Positions 27,111 to 37,100 are shown, counted from the stretch's first letter. The stretch is 64,000 bases of DNA from Flavobacteriales bacterium UBA852 (GCA_002295925.1 DBGO01000022.1:1-64000); one strand, 5' to 3'. Translations and numbers: made by a program. Notes: generated from the sequence alone by a model not told the origin.

Positions 27111-27140
27111 CAAATTTATTTTAGTAATCAGAGCTGCAAA
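27111..27140 (-). promoter_or_regulatory. Consensus promoter of rpsU
   Basis: On the minus strand TTTG (27140-27137), an 18-bp spacer and TAAATTTG (27118-27111) match the Bacteroidota primary-sigma consensus in sequence and spacing. The TTTG is itself part of a second TAAATTTG (27144-27137), so two start sites 26 bp apart are possible. Confidence 0.75.
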
Positions 27141-27170
27141 TTTATAAATAATTTTTTAATGCCCGTTAAT

Positions 27171-28310
27171 TTATTTTAATATTTCTCTCGAAATTACTAA
27201 TTTTTGAATTTCCGATGTTCCTTCACCAATGGTGCATAATTTGGCATCACGATAATATTTTTCTACCGGAAAGTCTTTTGTATAACCGTATCCGCCAAAA
27301 ATTTGTACGGCTTCATTAGCTACACGCACTGATACTTCAGAAGCATAGTATTTAGCCATTGCCGACACCTTGTTTACAGGTAATTTGTTGTTTTTCAAAT
27401 AAGCGGCTTCGTAAATTAAGTGTTCTGCGGCGGCAATTTCTGTAGCCATATCGGCAAGTTTAAAAGCTATTGCCTGATGCTGTGCAATTGGTTTGCCAAA
27501 TTGTTCACGCTCTTTGGAGTATTTTAATGCCGCTTCATAAGCGCCTTTAGCAATACCCAACGATAGCGAAGCAATAGAGATTCTTCCGCCTTCCAAAACT
27601 TTTAATGCTTGAATGAATCCTTCACCTTCATTGCCCAACATTTGTGATTTGTGTACGCGTACATTGTCAAAAATCAATTCGGCAGTCTCCGAAGCACGCA
27701 TTCCGAGCTTATTTTCTTTTTTTCCAGAAGAAAAACCGGGTGTACCTTTTTCGACAATAAAGGCCGACATTCCGCGAGAATCTCCTTTTTCTCCTGTACG
27801 TACGATAACTACTGCAACATCGCCACTAATGGCGTGTGTGATAAAGTTTTTTGCTCCATTTATAATATAATAATCGCCGTCTTTTACCGCTGTGGTATTC
27901 ATTCCGCCGGCATCCGAACCGGTGTTGTGCTCGGTAAGTCCCCATGCACCAATCCATTCGGCAGTGGCTAATTTGGGTAAATATTTTTTCTTTTGTTCTT
28001 CATTACCAAATTGTAAGATATGTCCTGTACATAAAGAATTATGTGCCGCCACTGACAACCCTATAGAACCGCAAATTTTTCCAATCTCTTCTACTACGGT
28101 AATGTATTCATCATAGGTAAATCCTGAGCCGCCATATTCTTGAGGTACTAAAACGCCCATAAGTCCCAATTCGCCTAATTTTTTAAAAACCGGCACGGGA
28201 AATTCCTGCTTTTCATCCCATTCCATCATTTTGGGACGAATTTCTCGTTCGCCAAAATCGCGAATCATTTGGGCTATCATTTTTTGATTTTCGTTGTAAG
28301 TAAAGTCCAT
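27171..28310 (-). CDS. Acyl-CoA dehydrogenase
   Basis: FAD enzyme of fatty-acid or branched-chain acyl-CoA oxidation. From the ATG at 28310 (a TTG two codons earlier is possible) it has 379 residues, normal for the family. Motifs are [15 protein letters not shown] (about 132-146, substrate/FAD site), [11 protein letters not shown] near the start, and IGEGTSEIQ near 365, whose first Glu aligns with the catalytic base of the short-chain enzymes. Chain-length specificity cannot be decided. It is last in the minus-strand operon that begins with the NSS transporter. Confidence 0.93.
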   Translation of the reverse strand: MDFTYNENQKMIAQMIRDFGEREIRPKMMEWDEKQEFPVPVFKKLGELGLMGVLVPQEYGGSGFTYDEYITVVEEIGKICGSIGLSVAAHNSLCTGHILQFGNEEQKKKYLPKLATAEWIGAWGLTEHNTGSDAGGMNTTAVKDGDYYIINGAKNFITHAISGDVAVVIVRTGEKGDSRGMSAFIVEKGTPGFSSGKKENKLGMRASETAELIFDNVRVHKSQMLGNEGEGFIQALKVLEGGRISIASLSLGIAKGAYEAALKYSKEREQFGKPIAQHQAIAFKLADMATEIAAAEHLIYEAAYLKNNKLPVNKVSAMAKYYASEVSVRVANEAVQIFGGYGYTKDFPVEKYYRDAKLCTIGEGTSEIQKLVISREILK

Positions 28311-28335
28311 AGTCAATTATTTTTAATCATTTAAT

Positions 28336-28863
28336 TTAATAGGTCACCAAACTGATGATGTTTTCAGAATAGTTGTTAATTTTTTCTTTTCCGTTCAAAA
28401 ATGCCAATTCTACCAAAAAAGAAAATCCGGCAACGTGAGCATTTTGCATTTTTATCAATTCGGCAGCAGCCATAGCTGTTCCGCCGGTAGCAAGCAAATC
28501 GTCGTGTACCAGTACATTCCATCCGGGTTTTATCGAGTCTAAATGCATTTCTACTTCGGCACTTCCGTATTCCAAGTCGTATTTGTATGAAATGGTTTTG
28601 TAAGGTAATTTGCCTTTTTTTCTAACTGGAATAAAAGGAACTTTTAAACGGTTGGCTATAAGTGTTCCGAAAAAAAATCCGCGGCTTTCTACACCTACAA
28701 TAGCATCAATTTTTAACGGAATAATATGCGATTCAAAAGCAGCAGTAATCTCTTCGGTCAATATAGGGTATTCAAGAATAGGGGTGATGTCTTTAAATAA
28801 AATACCTTCTTTTGGAAAATCGGGAATATCACGAATTGCCTCTTTAATTTTCGTTGATAACAT
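28336..28863 (-). CDS. apt: Adenine phosphoribosyltransferase
   Basis: Forms AMP from adenine and PRPP. The 175 residues have the PRPP loop VLVHDDLLATGGT (about 120-132), the family segment PVRKKGKLPYKT and GVESRGFFFGT. The start overlaps the HhH gene by 20 bp. It would recycle adenine released by the AMP nucleosidase at the start of the window. Confidence 0.96.
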   Translation of the reverse strand: MLSTKIKEAIRDIPDFPKEGILFKDITPILEYPILTEEITAAFESHIIPLKIDAIVGVESRGFFFGTLIANRLKVPFIPVRKKGKLPYKTISYKYDLEYGSAEVEMHLDSIKPGWNVLVHDDLLATGGTAMAAAELIKMQNAHVAGFSFLVELAFLNGKEKINNYSENIISLVTY

Positions 28864-29596
28864 ACTTTTTTACGGTTAAATAGGGTACAAGTTTACGATA
28901 TAATTTTTCATTTACCAAGCCTGTGCGGTTTAATTCGTAAACAGTTTTAAATCCGTTGTGTTGTTTTCGGTAGGCAACAATTAAGTTTGCCAAATCCCAA
29001 TCGATATAAGGATGTGCGGCTAGTTTTTTTGCTTCCAAATTATTAATGTCTAATTTTTTTATCGTGAAATTTTCATCGAAATATAAGTGCGGTTTAATTT
29101 GTTCGTATGTTTCAGGTTTTAAGCCATATACCTCTTTAAGTTGCTCAACACTGTAAAAGCCGCCTAATTTTTCGCGAAAAGCAACAATGCGTTTACTCAA
29201 TACTTTGCCTATGCCGTAAAGTTTTTTCCACTCGGTTGTGTCGGCTGTGTTGATGTTTATTTTTATTGAATTTTTTGTGCTTTTTGTATAGTTTGTAGTG
29301 TTTTGAATACTTTTTTTTGGGTTAGTGAAATTTCGCTTTTCGGTTTGAGTTTTAGAAATTGAACTGACTTGTTTTTCTTGTGCTGTTTTTTGATTGTTGT
29401 TGGTTTGCTCCAATTGCTTTATTTGCTTTTCAAATTGGGCAATTTCTTCATTGTAATTTAATGTAGTTTCACTTTTGTAAAATTCAGGCAAATATGCTTT
29501 TACGGCAATACTTATAAAAATCAGGAAAAGAACGGCATAAAATCCATAGCGTTCTATTTTGCTAAAACTGAAAAATTGTTTTAGAGGATTGGGCAT
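28844..29596 (-). CDS. Membrane-anchored helix-hairpin-helix (ComEA-like) protein
   Basis: Putative DNA-binding protein. The 250 residues begin with one transmembrane segment (about 17-33), a Gln/Lys/Thr-rich linker (about 45-110), then two HhH units. The first is ININTADTTEWKKLYGIGKV, of ComEA type; the second starts LDINNLEAKKLAAHPYI. ComEA proteins bind incoming DNA in competent bacteria, but this one has a longer chain and no other competence genes nearby, so uptake is only a possibility. It follows the small transporter-subunit gene by 1 bp and overlaps apt by 20 bp. Confidence 0.85.
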   Translation of the reverse strand: MPNPLKQFFSFSKIERYGFYAVLFLIFISIAVKAYLPEFYKSETTLNYNEEIAQFEKQIKQLEQTNNNQKTAQEKQVSSISKTQTEKRNFTNPKKSIQNTTNYTKSTKNSIKININTADTTEWKKLYGIGKVLSKRIVAFREKLGGFYSVEQLKEVYGLKPETYEQIKPHLYFDENFTIKKLDINNLEAKKLAAHPYIDWDLANLIVAYRKQHNGFKTVYELNRTGLVNEKLYRKLVPYLTVKKYVINEN

Positions 29597-29597
29597 A

Positions 29598-29759
29598 TTA
29601 ATCTTCTAATGGTTTTCTAATCGGGTAATCATCATTTTCAGAAAAAGAATCAGGTTTAGGTTTTGGTGGAGTTTTAAGTACTTTGTAAAAAAAGTATCCT
29701 GTAAGTAAAGTTACGGTTCCTTGAACTGTAATCATCATTATAAGTGCCGAAGTTTCCAT
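29598..29759 (-). CDS. MetS-like small subunit of an NSS transporter
   Basis: A 53-residue protein, METSALIMMITVQGTVTLLT onwards: one transmembrane helix (about 3-25) and a short Pro/Lys then acidic tail. It lies 14 bp downstream of the sodium-dependent transporter gene and 1 bp upstream of the HhH gene. Small single-span partners of NSS transporters, such as MetS beside MetP of Corynebacterium, are known in this position, and the size and topology agree. The assignment rests on position and topology, not on residue motifs. Confidence 0.75.
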   Translation of the reverse strand: METSALIMMITVQGTVTLLTGYFFYKVLKTPPKPKPDSFSENDDYPIRKPLED

Positions 29760-29773
29760 GTTTAAATATGTTT

Positions 29774-31423
29774 TTAATCGTTATGTTCGATTGGGATTTT
29801 ATTTTCTCTTCTTTTTGATGCTATATGTACTAAGTAGGCAATACCTGCAAATGTAAGTACCAGCAACAGTCTAGACATATCAATAAAAAATGTACCTGTA
29901 GGATGACCATTTTCAAACCATATGGTTTTTTCGCCAAACCGGAATAATTGATGTAATATGCTGCCTTTGTCAAAAATCCATCCGTTTCCGGAAGTTAAAC
30001 TGTTCCAAGCAATACCCCAGTCGTCATTTTTGGGTTTAATAAGCGCACCAATAAATACAAGCATTATGAAAATGGGTGTAACCCATTTTATAAAAAATTT
30101 AAAAATGATAGGCACTCTTATGTCGGCGCCATGAGTAATTTCTTTCCATGCTTTATCTATTCCAAAAATCCAGCCAAATAAAATAACTTCTGCCAAAGCA
30201 AATACAACCAGAGATACGGTTCCTGTCCAATAATCATATTCATCAAAAACTCCTTGTTGGAAAAATAAAATTGTTGGCAAAGCCAAAATAAATACAATTA
30301 TTCCAAATACTATCGCAGATTTTTTTCTACCCCATTCAAATTCATGCTCCATAAATCCCATCCATGGTGTTCCCATGGCTAATGAACTTGTCACTCCTGC
30401 AAAAAATAACAATCCAAACCAGAATACTCCAAAAATTACATTAGAAACGGCACCCCATTGGTCAAATAAATAAGGCATAGTTTTAAATGCCATCATAAAT
30501 CCTGCATTATTTTGCACCCATTCCATTCCTAAATAGCCAACAGCAATTGGAATTACTACTGAAGCACCCAACACAATTTCTACAAATTCGTTCATCCAAC
30601 CGGCGCTCATGGCATTCAGAGCAATATCATCTCTGTACTTTATGTAAGAAGCATAGCATTGAATAGTTCCCATTCCTACTGAAAGTGTGAAAAATACTTG
30701 TCCCGCAGCTTCAAGCCAAGTTTTAAAATTCCATAAACCATTAAAATTAGGTTCCCATAAAAAATTAAAAGCCATTGTTGCATCGCAATCTGCACATGCA
30801 CCGGTGTTTCCCATTGATAAACCTTTAAAAGCCAAAAAAGCCCCAAAAATCAACAACAAGGGCATCGCTATTTTTGCAGCTTTTTCAACACCACCGCTTA
30901 ATCCTTTGGATAGTATCCAAATATTAATAGCCAGAGTAACGACAAAAAAGCCCAATGCTTTCCATGGTAAATTTATTACACCATCATTTATGTCAACGTA
31001 TTGATCGAAATAATGACTAACATTATTGATATCCATGCCAATAAAAGTTCCTTTTATTGATTCCCAAACATATGCTAATGTCCACGATTCAATGTAAGTG
31101 TAATAAGCAATAACACCGAAGTTTGTGAAAATACCAAAAACACCAAAATACTTCCAAAACTTTCGTTTTGTCATATTATCTAATATAAAAGGCGTGGAAT
31201 GATCGCCAAATTTTCCTCCATATCTTCCCATGCCCCATTCTACAAAAAGTAAAGGCAAGCCCATTAATAAAAAACAAACTAAATAAGGTATAATAAACTC
31301 TCCACCACCATTTTGAACAGCTTTTATGGGAAATCGTAAAAAATTTCCCAACCCTACGGCGTTGCCTGCCATAGCTAAAATTAAACCTACACGAGAGCCC
31401 CAATTTTCTTTTACTTCAGTCAT
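29774..31423 (-). CDS. Sodium-dependent neurotransmitter:sodium symporter (NSS/SLC6) family transporter
   Basis: Inner-membrane Na+-coupled transporter, probably for an amino acid. The 549 residues have about twelve hydrophobic segments, and helix 1 shows WGSRVGLILAMAGNAVGLGN then FLRFP, the NSS signature that lines the Na+ and substrate sites. Bacterial relatives such as LeuT carry amino acids, and MetP-type members use a small subunit like the one encoded next. It is first in the operon NSS transporter, small subunit, HhH protein, apt, acyl-CoA dehydrogenase. Confidence 0.93.
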   Translation of the reverse strand: MTEVKENWGSRVGLILAMAGNAVGLGNFLRFPIKAVQNGGGEFIIPYLVCFLLMGLPLLFVEWGMGRYGGKFGDHSTPFILDNMTKRKFWKYFGVFGIFTNFGVIAYYTYIESWTLAYVWESIKGTFIGMDINNVSHYFDQYVDINDGVINLPWKALGFFVVTLAINIWILSKGLSGGVEKAAKIAMPLLLIFGAFLAFKGLSMGNTGACADCDATMAFNFLWEPNFNGLWNFKTWLEAAGQVFFTLSVGMGTIQCYASYIKYRDDIALNAMSAGWMNEFVEIVLGASVVIPIAVGYLGMEWVQNNAGFMMAFKTMPYLFDQWGAVSNVIFGVFWFGLLFFAGVTSSLAMGTPWMGFMEHEFEWGRKKSAIVFGIIVFILALPTILFFQQGVFDEYDYWTGTVSLVVFALAEVILFGWIFGIDKAWKEITHGADIRVPIIFKFFIKWVTPIFIMLVFIGALIKPKNDDWGIAWNSLTSGNGWIFDKGSILHQLFRFGEKTIWFENGHPTGTFFIDMSRLLLVLTFAGIAYLVHIASKRRENKIPIEHND

Positions 31424-31455
31424 GATAATTGATTATTATTTTTTAATTAGAACGT

Positions 31456-31463
31456 CAAATATA
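31456..31463 (-). promoter_or_regulatory. Putative -7 element for the NSS transporter operon
   Basis: TATATTTG on the minus strand fits TAnnTTTG, 32 bp upstream of the transporter start. No TTTG is at the usual -33 spacing. Confidence 0.4.
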
Positions 31464-31616
31464 TTAAAACAAATGGCAAAATGAAAAAATATACCAAATA
31501 AACAATGTCGATGATGTGATTGAAAAATGCTTGTAAAAAAATCTCAAAACCCGGATAGAATTAAAATTTTTAGACTTATTTTTATGAAATTAAGATTACT
31601 TTTAATTAAATGTTGA

Positions 31617-34600
31617 ATGGATATGCGTGAAACAAATATTATAAATAACTTGGAAAAGCCCTTTGTGGCATATCGCTCTTCTGCCGGTTCAGGTAAAACT
31701 TTTACGTTGGTAAAAGAATATTTGCGCTTATTGCTCTTTGCTTATAATGAAAATGCAGAGGTGAGCAAAAAATATTTCGCCCGTATTTTGGCACTGACAT
31801 TTACCAATAAAGCCGCTAACGAAATGCGAGAGCGGATTATAAAAACTTTGGAAGAGTTAAGCGGTGTAAATTACACAGAGAATGAATTGTTAAAAGTACT
31901 CACACAACCTGTAGAAGAGGGTGGGACAGGAATGTCTGCGGAGGAAATCCATCACCGGGCAAAAAATATATTAAAAAAACTGCTACACAACTTTAACAAT
32001 TTCAACATCAGTACAATTGATAAATTCACATTAAAAGTGGTTAATGCTTTTGCCACCGATTTACAATTGCCGCTTCATTATGAAATATATTTGGATAAAG
32101 AGGAATTATTGGAGCGAAGTATTGATTTGTTTCTGCAAAAGGTTGGTCGTCCGGGTGAAGAATTTATAACCGAAAATATATTAAAATTAATTGATGCCCG
32201 TTTAGAAGATGATAAATCTTGGCGAATAGAAAACGATTTAATAAACATAGCCAAAGAATTGCTCGATTTTTCTTCCGGAAATAAACTTTTTATTGAAAAC
32301 ATAACGCCCGAAAATTTTTTACAATTCAATAGAGAATTAAACGAACTTTTAAAGCAAAAAGAGAAAGAACGCGAAGAACTATTAAAAGAGTTCCACGATT
32401 TGTTAAATAAAAATGGATTAGATGAAGGTGTGTTTTCAGGTGGTCATTTCCCAAAATATATAAACAGATTATTAAGCGCTAAACCAACCGATAACTATAC
32501 GCCAGGTAAAACCATTTTGGAGCAAATCGAAAATAATAATTTTTGCCGTAAAAATGAAGACGAGCACATCAAACAAACGGTCGCTTCAATGCATCCGCAA
32601 TTATGCGACATTTTTCGTCGAACGCAATTAAACTTTGGTGAGAGAATGTTGATTAAAGAAATCAAGCGTTCAGCCGTTTTGTTGCCCTTTTTAAGCGAAG
32701 TGGATAATATATATCAACAATTGAAAGTCGAAAATCAAACCCTTACGCTAGAAGATTTCAACCGTTTATTGTACGAAAACGTAAAAAACGAACCTACACC
32801 GTTTATTTACGAACGCATTGGCGAACGATACAAACATTTTTTAATTGATGAATTTCAAGATACTTCGCTGATGCAATGGCATAATTTATTGCCTTTGGTA
32901 GAAAACGGATTGGCCGAGAATTTGTTTAATCTTATTGTAGGAGATGCCAAGCAGGCAATTTACCGTTTCAGAGGCGGCGAAGTAGAACAATTTACATCAC
33001 TGCCCGGTATCTATAAACACCAAAACAATCCGGTTTTGCTACAACAACAAGCAACCATTCAGCGAACGTTCAAAGAAGAACACCTTGATTATAATTACCG
33101 AACCGGAGAAGTAATTGTGAATTTCAATAATCACTTGTTCAGTGCATTAAGCAAATATTTGCCACAAAAATACCAGACGGTTTACGACAGTTTGCAGCAA
33201 AAGCCCGTTAAATCCGGCGGAGCAATTAAAATATCGGTTTATGAGAATTCTGACAATAATTTTTATGAAGATATTCAACCCGGATTGCTCAACGATATTA
33301 CAGAGTTGTTAAACCAAGGTTTCCGATACAAAGACATAGCAATTTTATTTCGTAATAATAAAGAAGCAAAGCAAATAGCTCAATTTCTAAATCGAAACAA
33401 TATTCCGGTAATTTCTGCCGAAAGCTTGCTTGTTTTTTCTTTGCCCACGGTTAAATTAATTTATTATTTCTTCAATCATTTGGTGAATCCTTCAGAAAAA
33501 GAATATCAATACCAATTGTTGTTTTACTTTTATTTGGTGGTGAAAAATTACAATGATGAAGAAGCCAATAAAACTGTAGCCGATATATTTTACGATGCAG
33601 ATAAATCAAACCCGGTAAATCCGTTGCAAATTATAAGTGATGAATCAGCAACAGATATTAAAGCGGAAGAGTATAAAAAAATGCCTGTTTTTGAGTTGTT
33701 TGAAGAATGTGTTGCTTTGTTTAATTTAGATAAATCGGCGGATAATTATTTATATGCTTTATCCGAAATTATTTATGCATTTTCGCAAAAAAAAGCACTC
33801 ACCGTTTCCATGTTTGTCGAGTGGTTTGAAGATAAAAAAGATAACTTATCGGTCAATACACCCGAAAATTCAGATGCAGTAACCATCAGCACTTTACATA
33901 AAGCCAAAGGATTAGAATATCCGGTGGTGATTTTCCCATATAAAATAAAAGATTTTACAGTTCGGCCGACAAATTATTTTTGGTTGGATATCAGCAGATT
34001 TCATTTGTCTTTGGATAAAGCACCTGTGCATATCCTTAAACCTGCCGATTTTATTCCCGAATGGAAAGCTCTTAAAGAGGAGGAAAACGGTAAAATATTT
34101 CTTGATGAAATCAATAATTTATATGTGGCTTTAACTCGTCCAAAACATAAGTTAATATGGTATATCAATAAAAAAGAAGTGAAAAATGACAGCAATAAAT
34201 ATTTCATTGCCCATGAAGTTGAAAAGATGATAACCGATTTGGGGTTTGAAAAATCCGAAGAAAATATTATAGTGGTTGATGAAGAAAATGAAAAATTAAA
34301 CATTATTGTTGATGAATATCATACTCCAAATTGGAGTGCAAAAATAAATGCAGAAAACAAAGAAGAAACTCAAACAAATACACATAAATTAAATGATTAT
34401 CCGGTCAATAATTGGTTTGAAAAAATAAAAATAGCGTGGCAAGCACCCGATTATTGGGATGTGAATAATCCTAAAAGTTATACCGAATACGGCAAATTAC
34501 TGCATAAACTCTTGTCGGAAATAATCAATGCAAATGATTTTGAACAGATAATAGAAAAATATCAAAAAGCAGCGTTAATTAATGAAGAAGAAGCAAAAGA

Positions 34601-34898
34601 AATTCGCCAAATATTTGCAAAAATGATGCAAAACCCTCAAGTGAAAGAGTGGTTTAACAGTGAATATGAAGTATTAACCGAGCCGGCAATTTTGTTACCC
34701 GAAGGGGAAACTTTCCGCCCCGACAGAATTATAAAACATAAAGATGAAACCCTTGTCATAGATTTTAAAACCGGAGAATCCGAAGCAAAACATAAAAAAC
34801 AGGTCTTAAATTATATGCAAATAATGCAGCAACTCAATTTCCCTGCGGTTAAAGGTTATTTACTCTATTTACCCGAGGTAAAAGTAGAGCAAGTTTAA
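31617..34898 (+). CDS. AddA/RecB-like UvrD-family helicase with C-terminal nuclease
   Basis: Double-strand-break processing enzyme. The 1093 residues contain the superfamily 1 motifs in order: Walker A SSAGSGKT (21-28, Lys27), ALTFTNKAANEMRERI, DEFQDTS (Walker B), VGDAKQAIYRFRGGE, STLHKAKGLEYPVV and LYVALTRPKHKL. Near the C-terminus RPDRII and LVIDFKTG form a PD-(D/E)XK RecB-type nuclease site. The order and length fit AddA-type subunits. No AddB gene is in the window; the adjacent genes are rpsA and, divergently, the NSS transporter. A stand-alone helicase-nuclease cannot be excluded. Confidence 0.9.
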   Translation: MDMRETNIINNLEKPFVAYRSSAGSGKTFTLVKEYLRLLLFAYNENAEVSKKYFARILALTFTNKAANEMRERIIKTLEELSGVNYTENELLKVLTQPVEEGGTGMSAEEIHHRAKNILKKLLHNFNNFNISTIDKFTLKVVNAFATDLQLPLHYEIYLDKEELLERSIDLFLQKVGRPGEEFITENILKLIDARLEDDKSWRIENDLINIAKELLDFSSGNKLFIENITPENFLQFNRELNELLKQKEKEREELLKEFHDLLNKNGLDEGVFSGGHFPKYINRLLSAKPTDNYTPGKTILEQIENNNFCRKNEDEHIKQTVASMHPQLCDIFRRTQLNFGERMLIKEIKRSAVLLPFLSEVDNIYQQLKVENQTLTLEDFNRLLYENVKNEPTPFIYERIGERYKHFLIDEFQDTSLMQWHNLLPLVENGLAENLFNLIVGDAKQAIYRFRGGEVEQFTSLPGIYKHQNNPVLLQQQATIQRTFKEEHLDYNYRTGEVIVNFNNHLFSALSKYLPQKYQTVYDSLQQKPVKSGGAIKISVYENSDNNFYEDIQPGLLNDITELLNQGFRYKDIAILFRNNKEAKQIAQFLNRNNIPVISAESLLVFSLPTVKLIYYFFNHLVNPSEKEYQYQLLFYFYLVVKNYNDEEANKTVADIFYDADKSNPVNPLQIISDESATDIKAEEYKKMPVFELFEECVALFNLDKSADNYLYALSEIIYAFSQKKALTVSMFVEWFEDKKDNLSVNTPENSDAVTISTLHKAKGLEYPVVIFPYKIKDFTVRPTNYFWLDISRFHLSLDKAPVHILKPADFIPEWKALKEEENGKIFLDEINNLYVALTRPKHKLIWYINKKEVKNDSNKYFIAHEVEKMITDLGFEKSEENIIVVDEENEKLNIIVDEYHTPNWSAKINAENKEETQTNTHKLNDYPVNNWFEKIKIAWQAPDYWDVNNPKSYTEYGKLLHKLLSEIINANDFEQIIEKYQKAALINEEEAKEIRQIFAKMMQNPQVKEWFNSEYEVLTEPAILLPEGETFRPDRIIKHKDETLVIDFKTGESEAKHKKQVLNYMQIMQQLNFPAVKGYLLYLPEVKVEQV

Positions 34899-34957
34899 TC
34901 TAAAAAAAATCATTATTAAATGAAATGTAAAAAGCAAAATGTTTTTTACATAAATCA

Positions 34958-34986
34958 TTGTGTTTTAAAATAAAAGCGTACTTTTG
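34958..34986 (+). promoter_or_regulatory. Consensus promoter of rpsA
   Basis: TTG (34958-34960) with an 18-bp spacer before TACTTTTG (34979-34986), an exact TAnnTTTG. This puts the transcript start near 34993 and gives rpsA a leader of about 85 nt. Confidence 0.75.
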
Positions 34987-34992
34987 CACCCT

Positions 34993-35078
34993 TGAAAACT
35001 GCAAGGTGGCATGCAGCAAGTTAAACCCCTCTCGTAATAGCCGCCAATTACGGGATACAAGTAAAACATAAAATTATT
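34993..35078 (+). promoter_or_regulatory. Structured 5' leader of rpsA
   Basis: Two hairpins can be drawn. CTGCA pairs with TGCAG around AGGTGGCA (about 34999-35016), and CTCGTAAT (35031-35038) pairs with ATTACGGG (35047-35054) over the loop AGCCGCCA. The leader is less AT-rich than neighbouring intergenic DNA. S1 autoregulates its own mRNA in enterobacteria through a leader; whether this one does so is inference. Confidence 0.5.
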
Positions 35079-36920
35079 ATGTCTGAAGAAAAAAAAGTGG
35101 AGGAAACTCCTAAAGCCGAAAAAGAAGTAAAAGCAACGGCTGCCAAAACCAAAAACGTGGCTCCAATCGAAGATTTTGATTGGGAAGCGTTAGAACAAAA
35201 AGGCTACAGCACAAAAGATAAAGAAGCTTTAGCCAAAGTGTACGACGAAACACTTAAAACCATTGAAGAAAATGAAGTGGTAGAAGGTGAAGTTGTAGCA
35301 AAAACAAACCGCGAAGTTGTAGTAAACATCGGTTTCAAATCAGAAGCTGTAATTCCTGTTTCTGAATTCCGTTACAACCCCGACTTAAAAGTGGGCGATA
35401 AAGTAGAAGTGTACGTAGAATCTCGCGAAGATAAAAACGGACAATTAGTACTTTCGCACAAAAAAGCACGTGCATTAAAAGCTTGGGACAGAGTAAACGA
35501 AGCATTGGAAACGCAAGAAATCATCAAAGGATACGTAAAATGCCGTACCAAAGGTGGTTTAATTGTAGATGTATTCGGTATCGAGGCATTCTTGCCCGGT
35601 TCTCAAATCGATGTTAAGCCAATTAGAGATTACGACGTTTATGTTGGTAAAACAATGGATTTACGTGTTGTTAAAATCAACAACGAATTCAAAAACGTTG
35701 TAGTATCGCACAAAGCAATTATCGAAGCTGAGCTTGAAGAACAGAAAAAAGAAATCATTGCCAAATTAGAAAAAGGTCAAGTATTGGAAGGAACCGTGAA
35801 AAACATTACTTCTTACGGTGTATTCATCGACCTTGGCGGTGTAGATGGTTTAATTCACATTACCGACCTTTCTTGGGGTAGAATCAACCACCCTGAAGAA
35901 GTGGTACAATTAGACCAAAAAATAAATGTTGTAATTCTTGATTTTGATGATGATAAAAAACGTATCGCATTAGGATTGAAACAATTACAACCACATCCGT
36001 GGGATCAATTAGACGACAGCATTAAAGTAGGCGACAAAGTAAAAGGTAAAGTTGTTGTTGTTGCCGATTACGGTGCTTTTGTAGAAATTAAACCTGGAGT
36101 AGAAGGATTAATCCACGTATCCGAAATTACTTGGAGTAATCACTTAAAACCTGCTCAAGACTTCTTTAAAGTAGGAGATGAAGTAGAAGCTGTTGTTTTA
36201 ACTTTAGATAAAGAAGAACGCAAAATGTCGTTGGGTATTAAGCAATTAACACCCGACCCATGGGCAGAAATCGAGAAAAAATATCCGGTAGAATCTAAAC
36301 ACACAGGAAAAGTAACCAACATCTCTGATTTTGGAGTATTTGTTGAGTTAGAACCCGGTGTTGATGGATTAATTCACATCTCTGACCTTTCTTGGACAAA
36401 GAAAATTAACCACCCTTCAGAAGTAACCAAAGTAGGCGAACCAATCGATGTGGTTATTTTGGAAATTGACCGTGATAACCGTCGTTTAAGCTTAGGACAC
36501 AAACAATTGGAAGAAAATCCATGGGATGTGTTTGAAAGCGTATTTACCGAAGGTTCTGTTCACGAAGGACAAATTACCGAAATCAACAACAAAGGTGTAG
36601 CAACAGTTGCATTGCCTTACGGTGTTGAAGGTATAGCTACCAAAAAAGGCTTGGTAAAAGAAGACGGTTCAACTGCAAAAGTTGATGAAAAATTGCCGTT
36701 TAAAGTATTGGAATTTAATCGCGACGCGAAGAAAATAGTTGTTTCTCACACAGCTACTTTCAAAGACGAAGAGATTAAAGAGAAGAAAGAAAAAGCCAAA
36801 GCCGCTAACAAAGCAGTGAAAAAATTACAACAAAACGTTGAGAAAACTACATTGGGAGATTTAGATGCACTTAGCGCATTAAAATCAGAAATGGAAAAAG
36901 GAAGCGACGAAGAAAAGTAG
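35079..36920 (+). CDS. rpsA: 30S ribosomal protein S1
   Basis: RNA-binding ribosomal protein that helps recruit mRNA. The 613 residues contain six S1 domains after an acidic/Lys-Ala N-terminal tail, recognisable from EGTVKNITSYGVFIDLGGVD (third), VADYGAFVEI (fourth) and ISDFGVFVELEPGVDGLIHI (fifth). The first two and the last are more divergent, as usual. The stop is followed by a strong terminator and the gene has its own consensus promoter, so it is a single-gene unit. Confidence 0.97.
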   Translation: MSEEKKVEETPKAEKEVKATAAKTKNVAPIEDFDWEALEQKGYSTKDKEALAKVYDETLKTIEENEVVEGEVVAKTNREVVVNIGFKSEAVIPVSEFRYNPDLKVGDKVEVYVESREDKNGQLVLSHKKARALKAWDRVNEALETQEIIKGYVKCRTKGGLIVDVFGIEAFLPGSQIDVKPIRDYDVYVGKTMDLRVVKINNEFKNVVVSHKAIIEAELEEQKKEIIAKLEKGQVLEGTVKNITSYGVFIDLGGVDGLIHITDLSWGRINHPEEVVQLDQKINVVILDFDDDKKRIALGLKQLQPHPWDQLDDSIKVGDKVKGKVVVVADYGAFVEIKPGVEGLIHVSEITWSNHLKPAQDFFKVGDEVEAVVLTLDKEERKMSLGIKQLTPDPWAEIEKKYPVESKHTGKVTNISDFGVFVELEPGVDGLIHISDLSWTKKINHPSEVTKVGEPIDVVILEIDRDNRRLSLGHKQLEENPWDVFESVFTEGSVHEGQITEINNKGVATVALPYGVEGIATKKGLVKEDGSTAKVDEKLPFKVLEFNRDAKKIVVSHTATFKDEEIKEKKEKAKAANKAVKKLQQNVEKTTLGDLDALSALKSEMEKGSDEEK

Positions 36921-36943
36921 TTTTTACATTTCACTAATAATTC

Positions 36944-36976
36944 AACCGCCCCAAAATTCAATTTTGGGGCGGTTTT
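36944..36976 (+). terminator. Terminator after rpsA
   Basis: AACCGCCCCAAAATT and AATTTTGGGGCGGTT pair in a long GC-rich stem with a minimal loop, followed by TTTTG. Confidence 0.93.
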
Positions 36977-37100
36977 GTTATATATAAAAACATCAACTTA
37001 TTGGCTATCAACAACTGTTAAAAAAAACAATTGCCTAATCCGGTAAATTCGTTACACAAAAAGAAAAGAATAATTAACTTTACTTTTTAAGAGTCAATAT

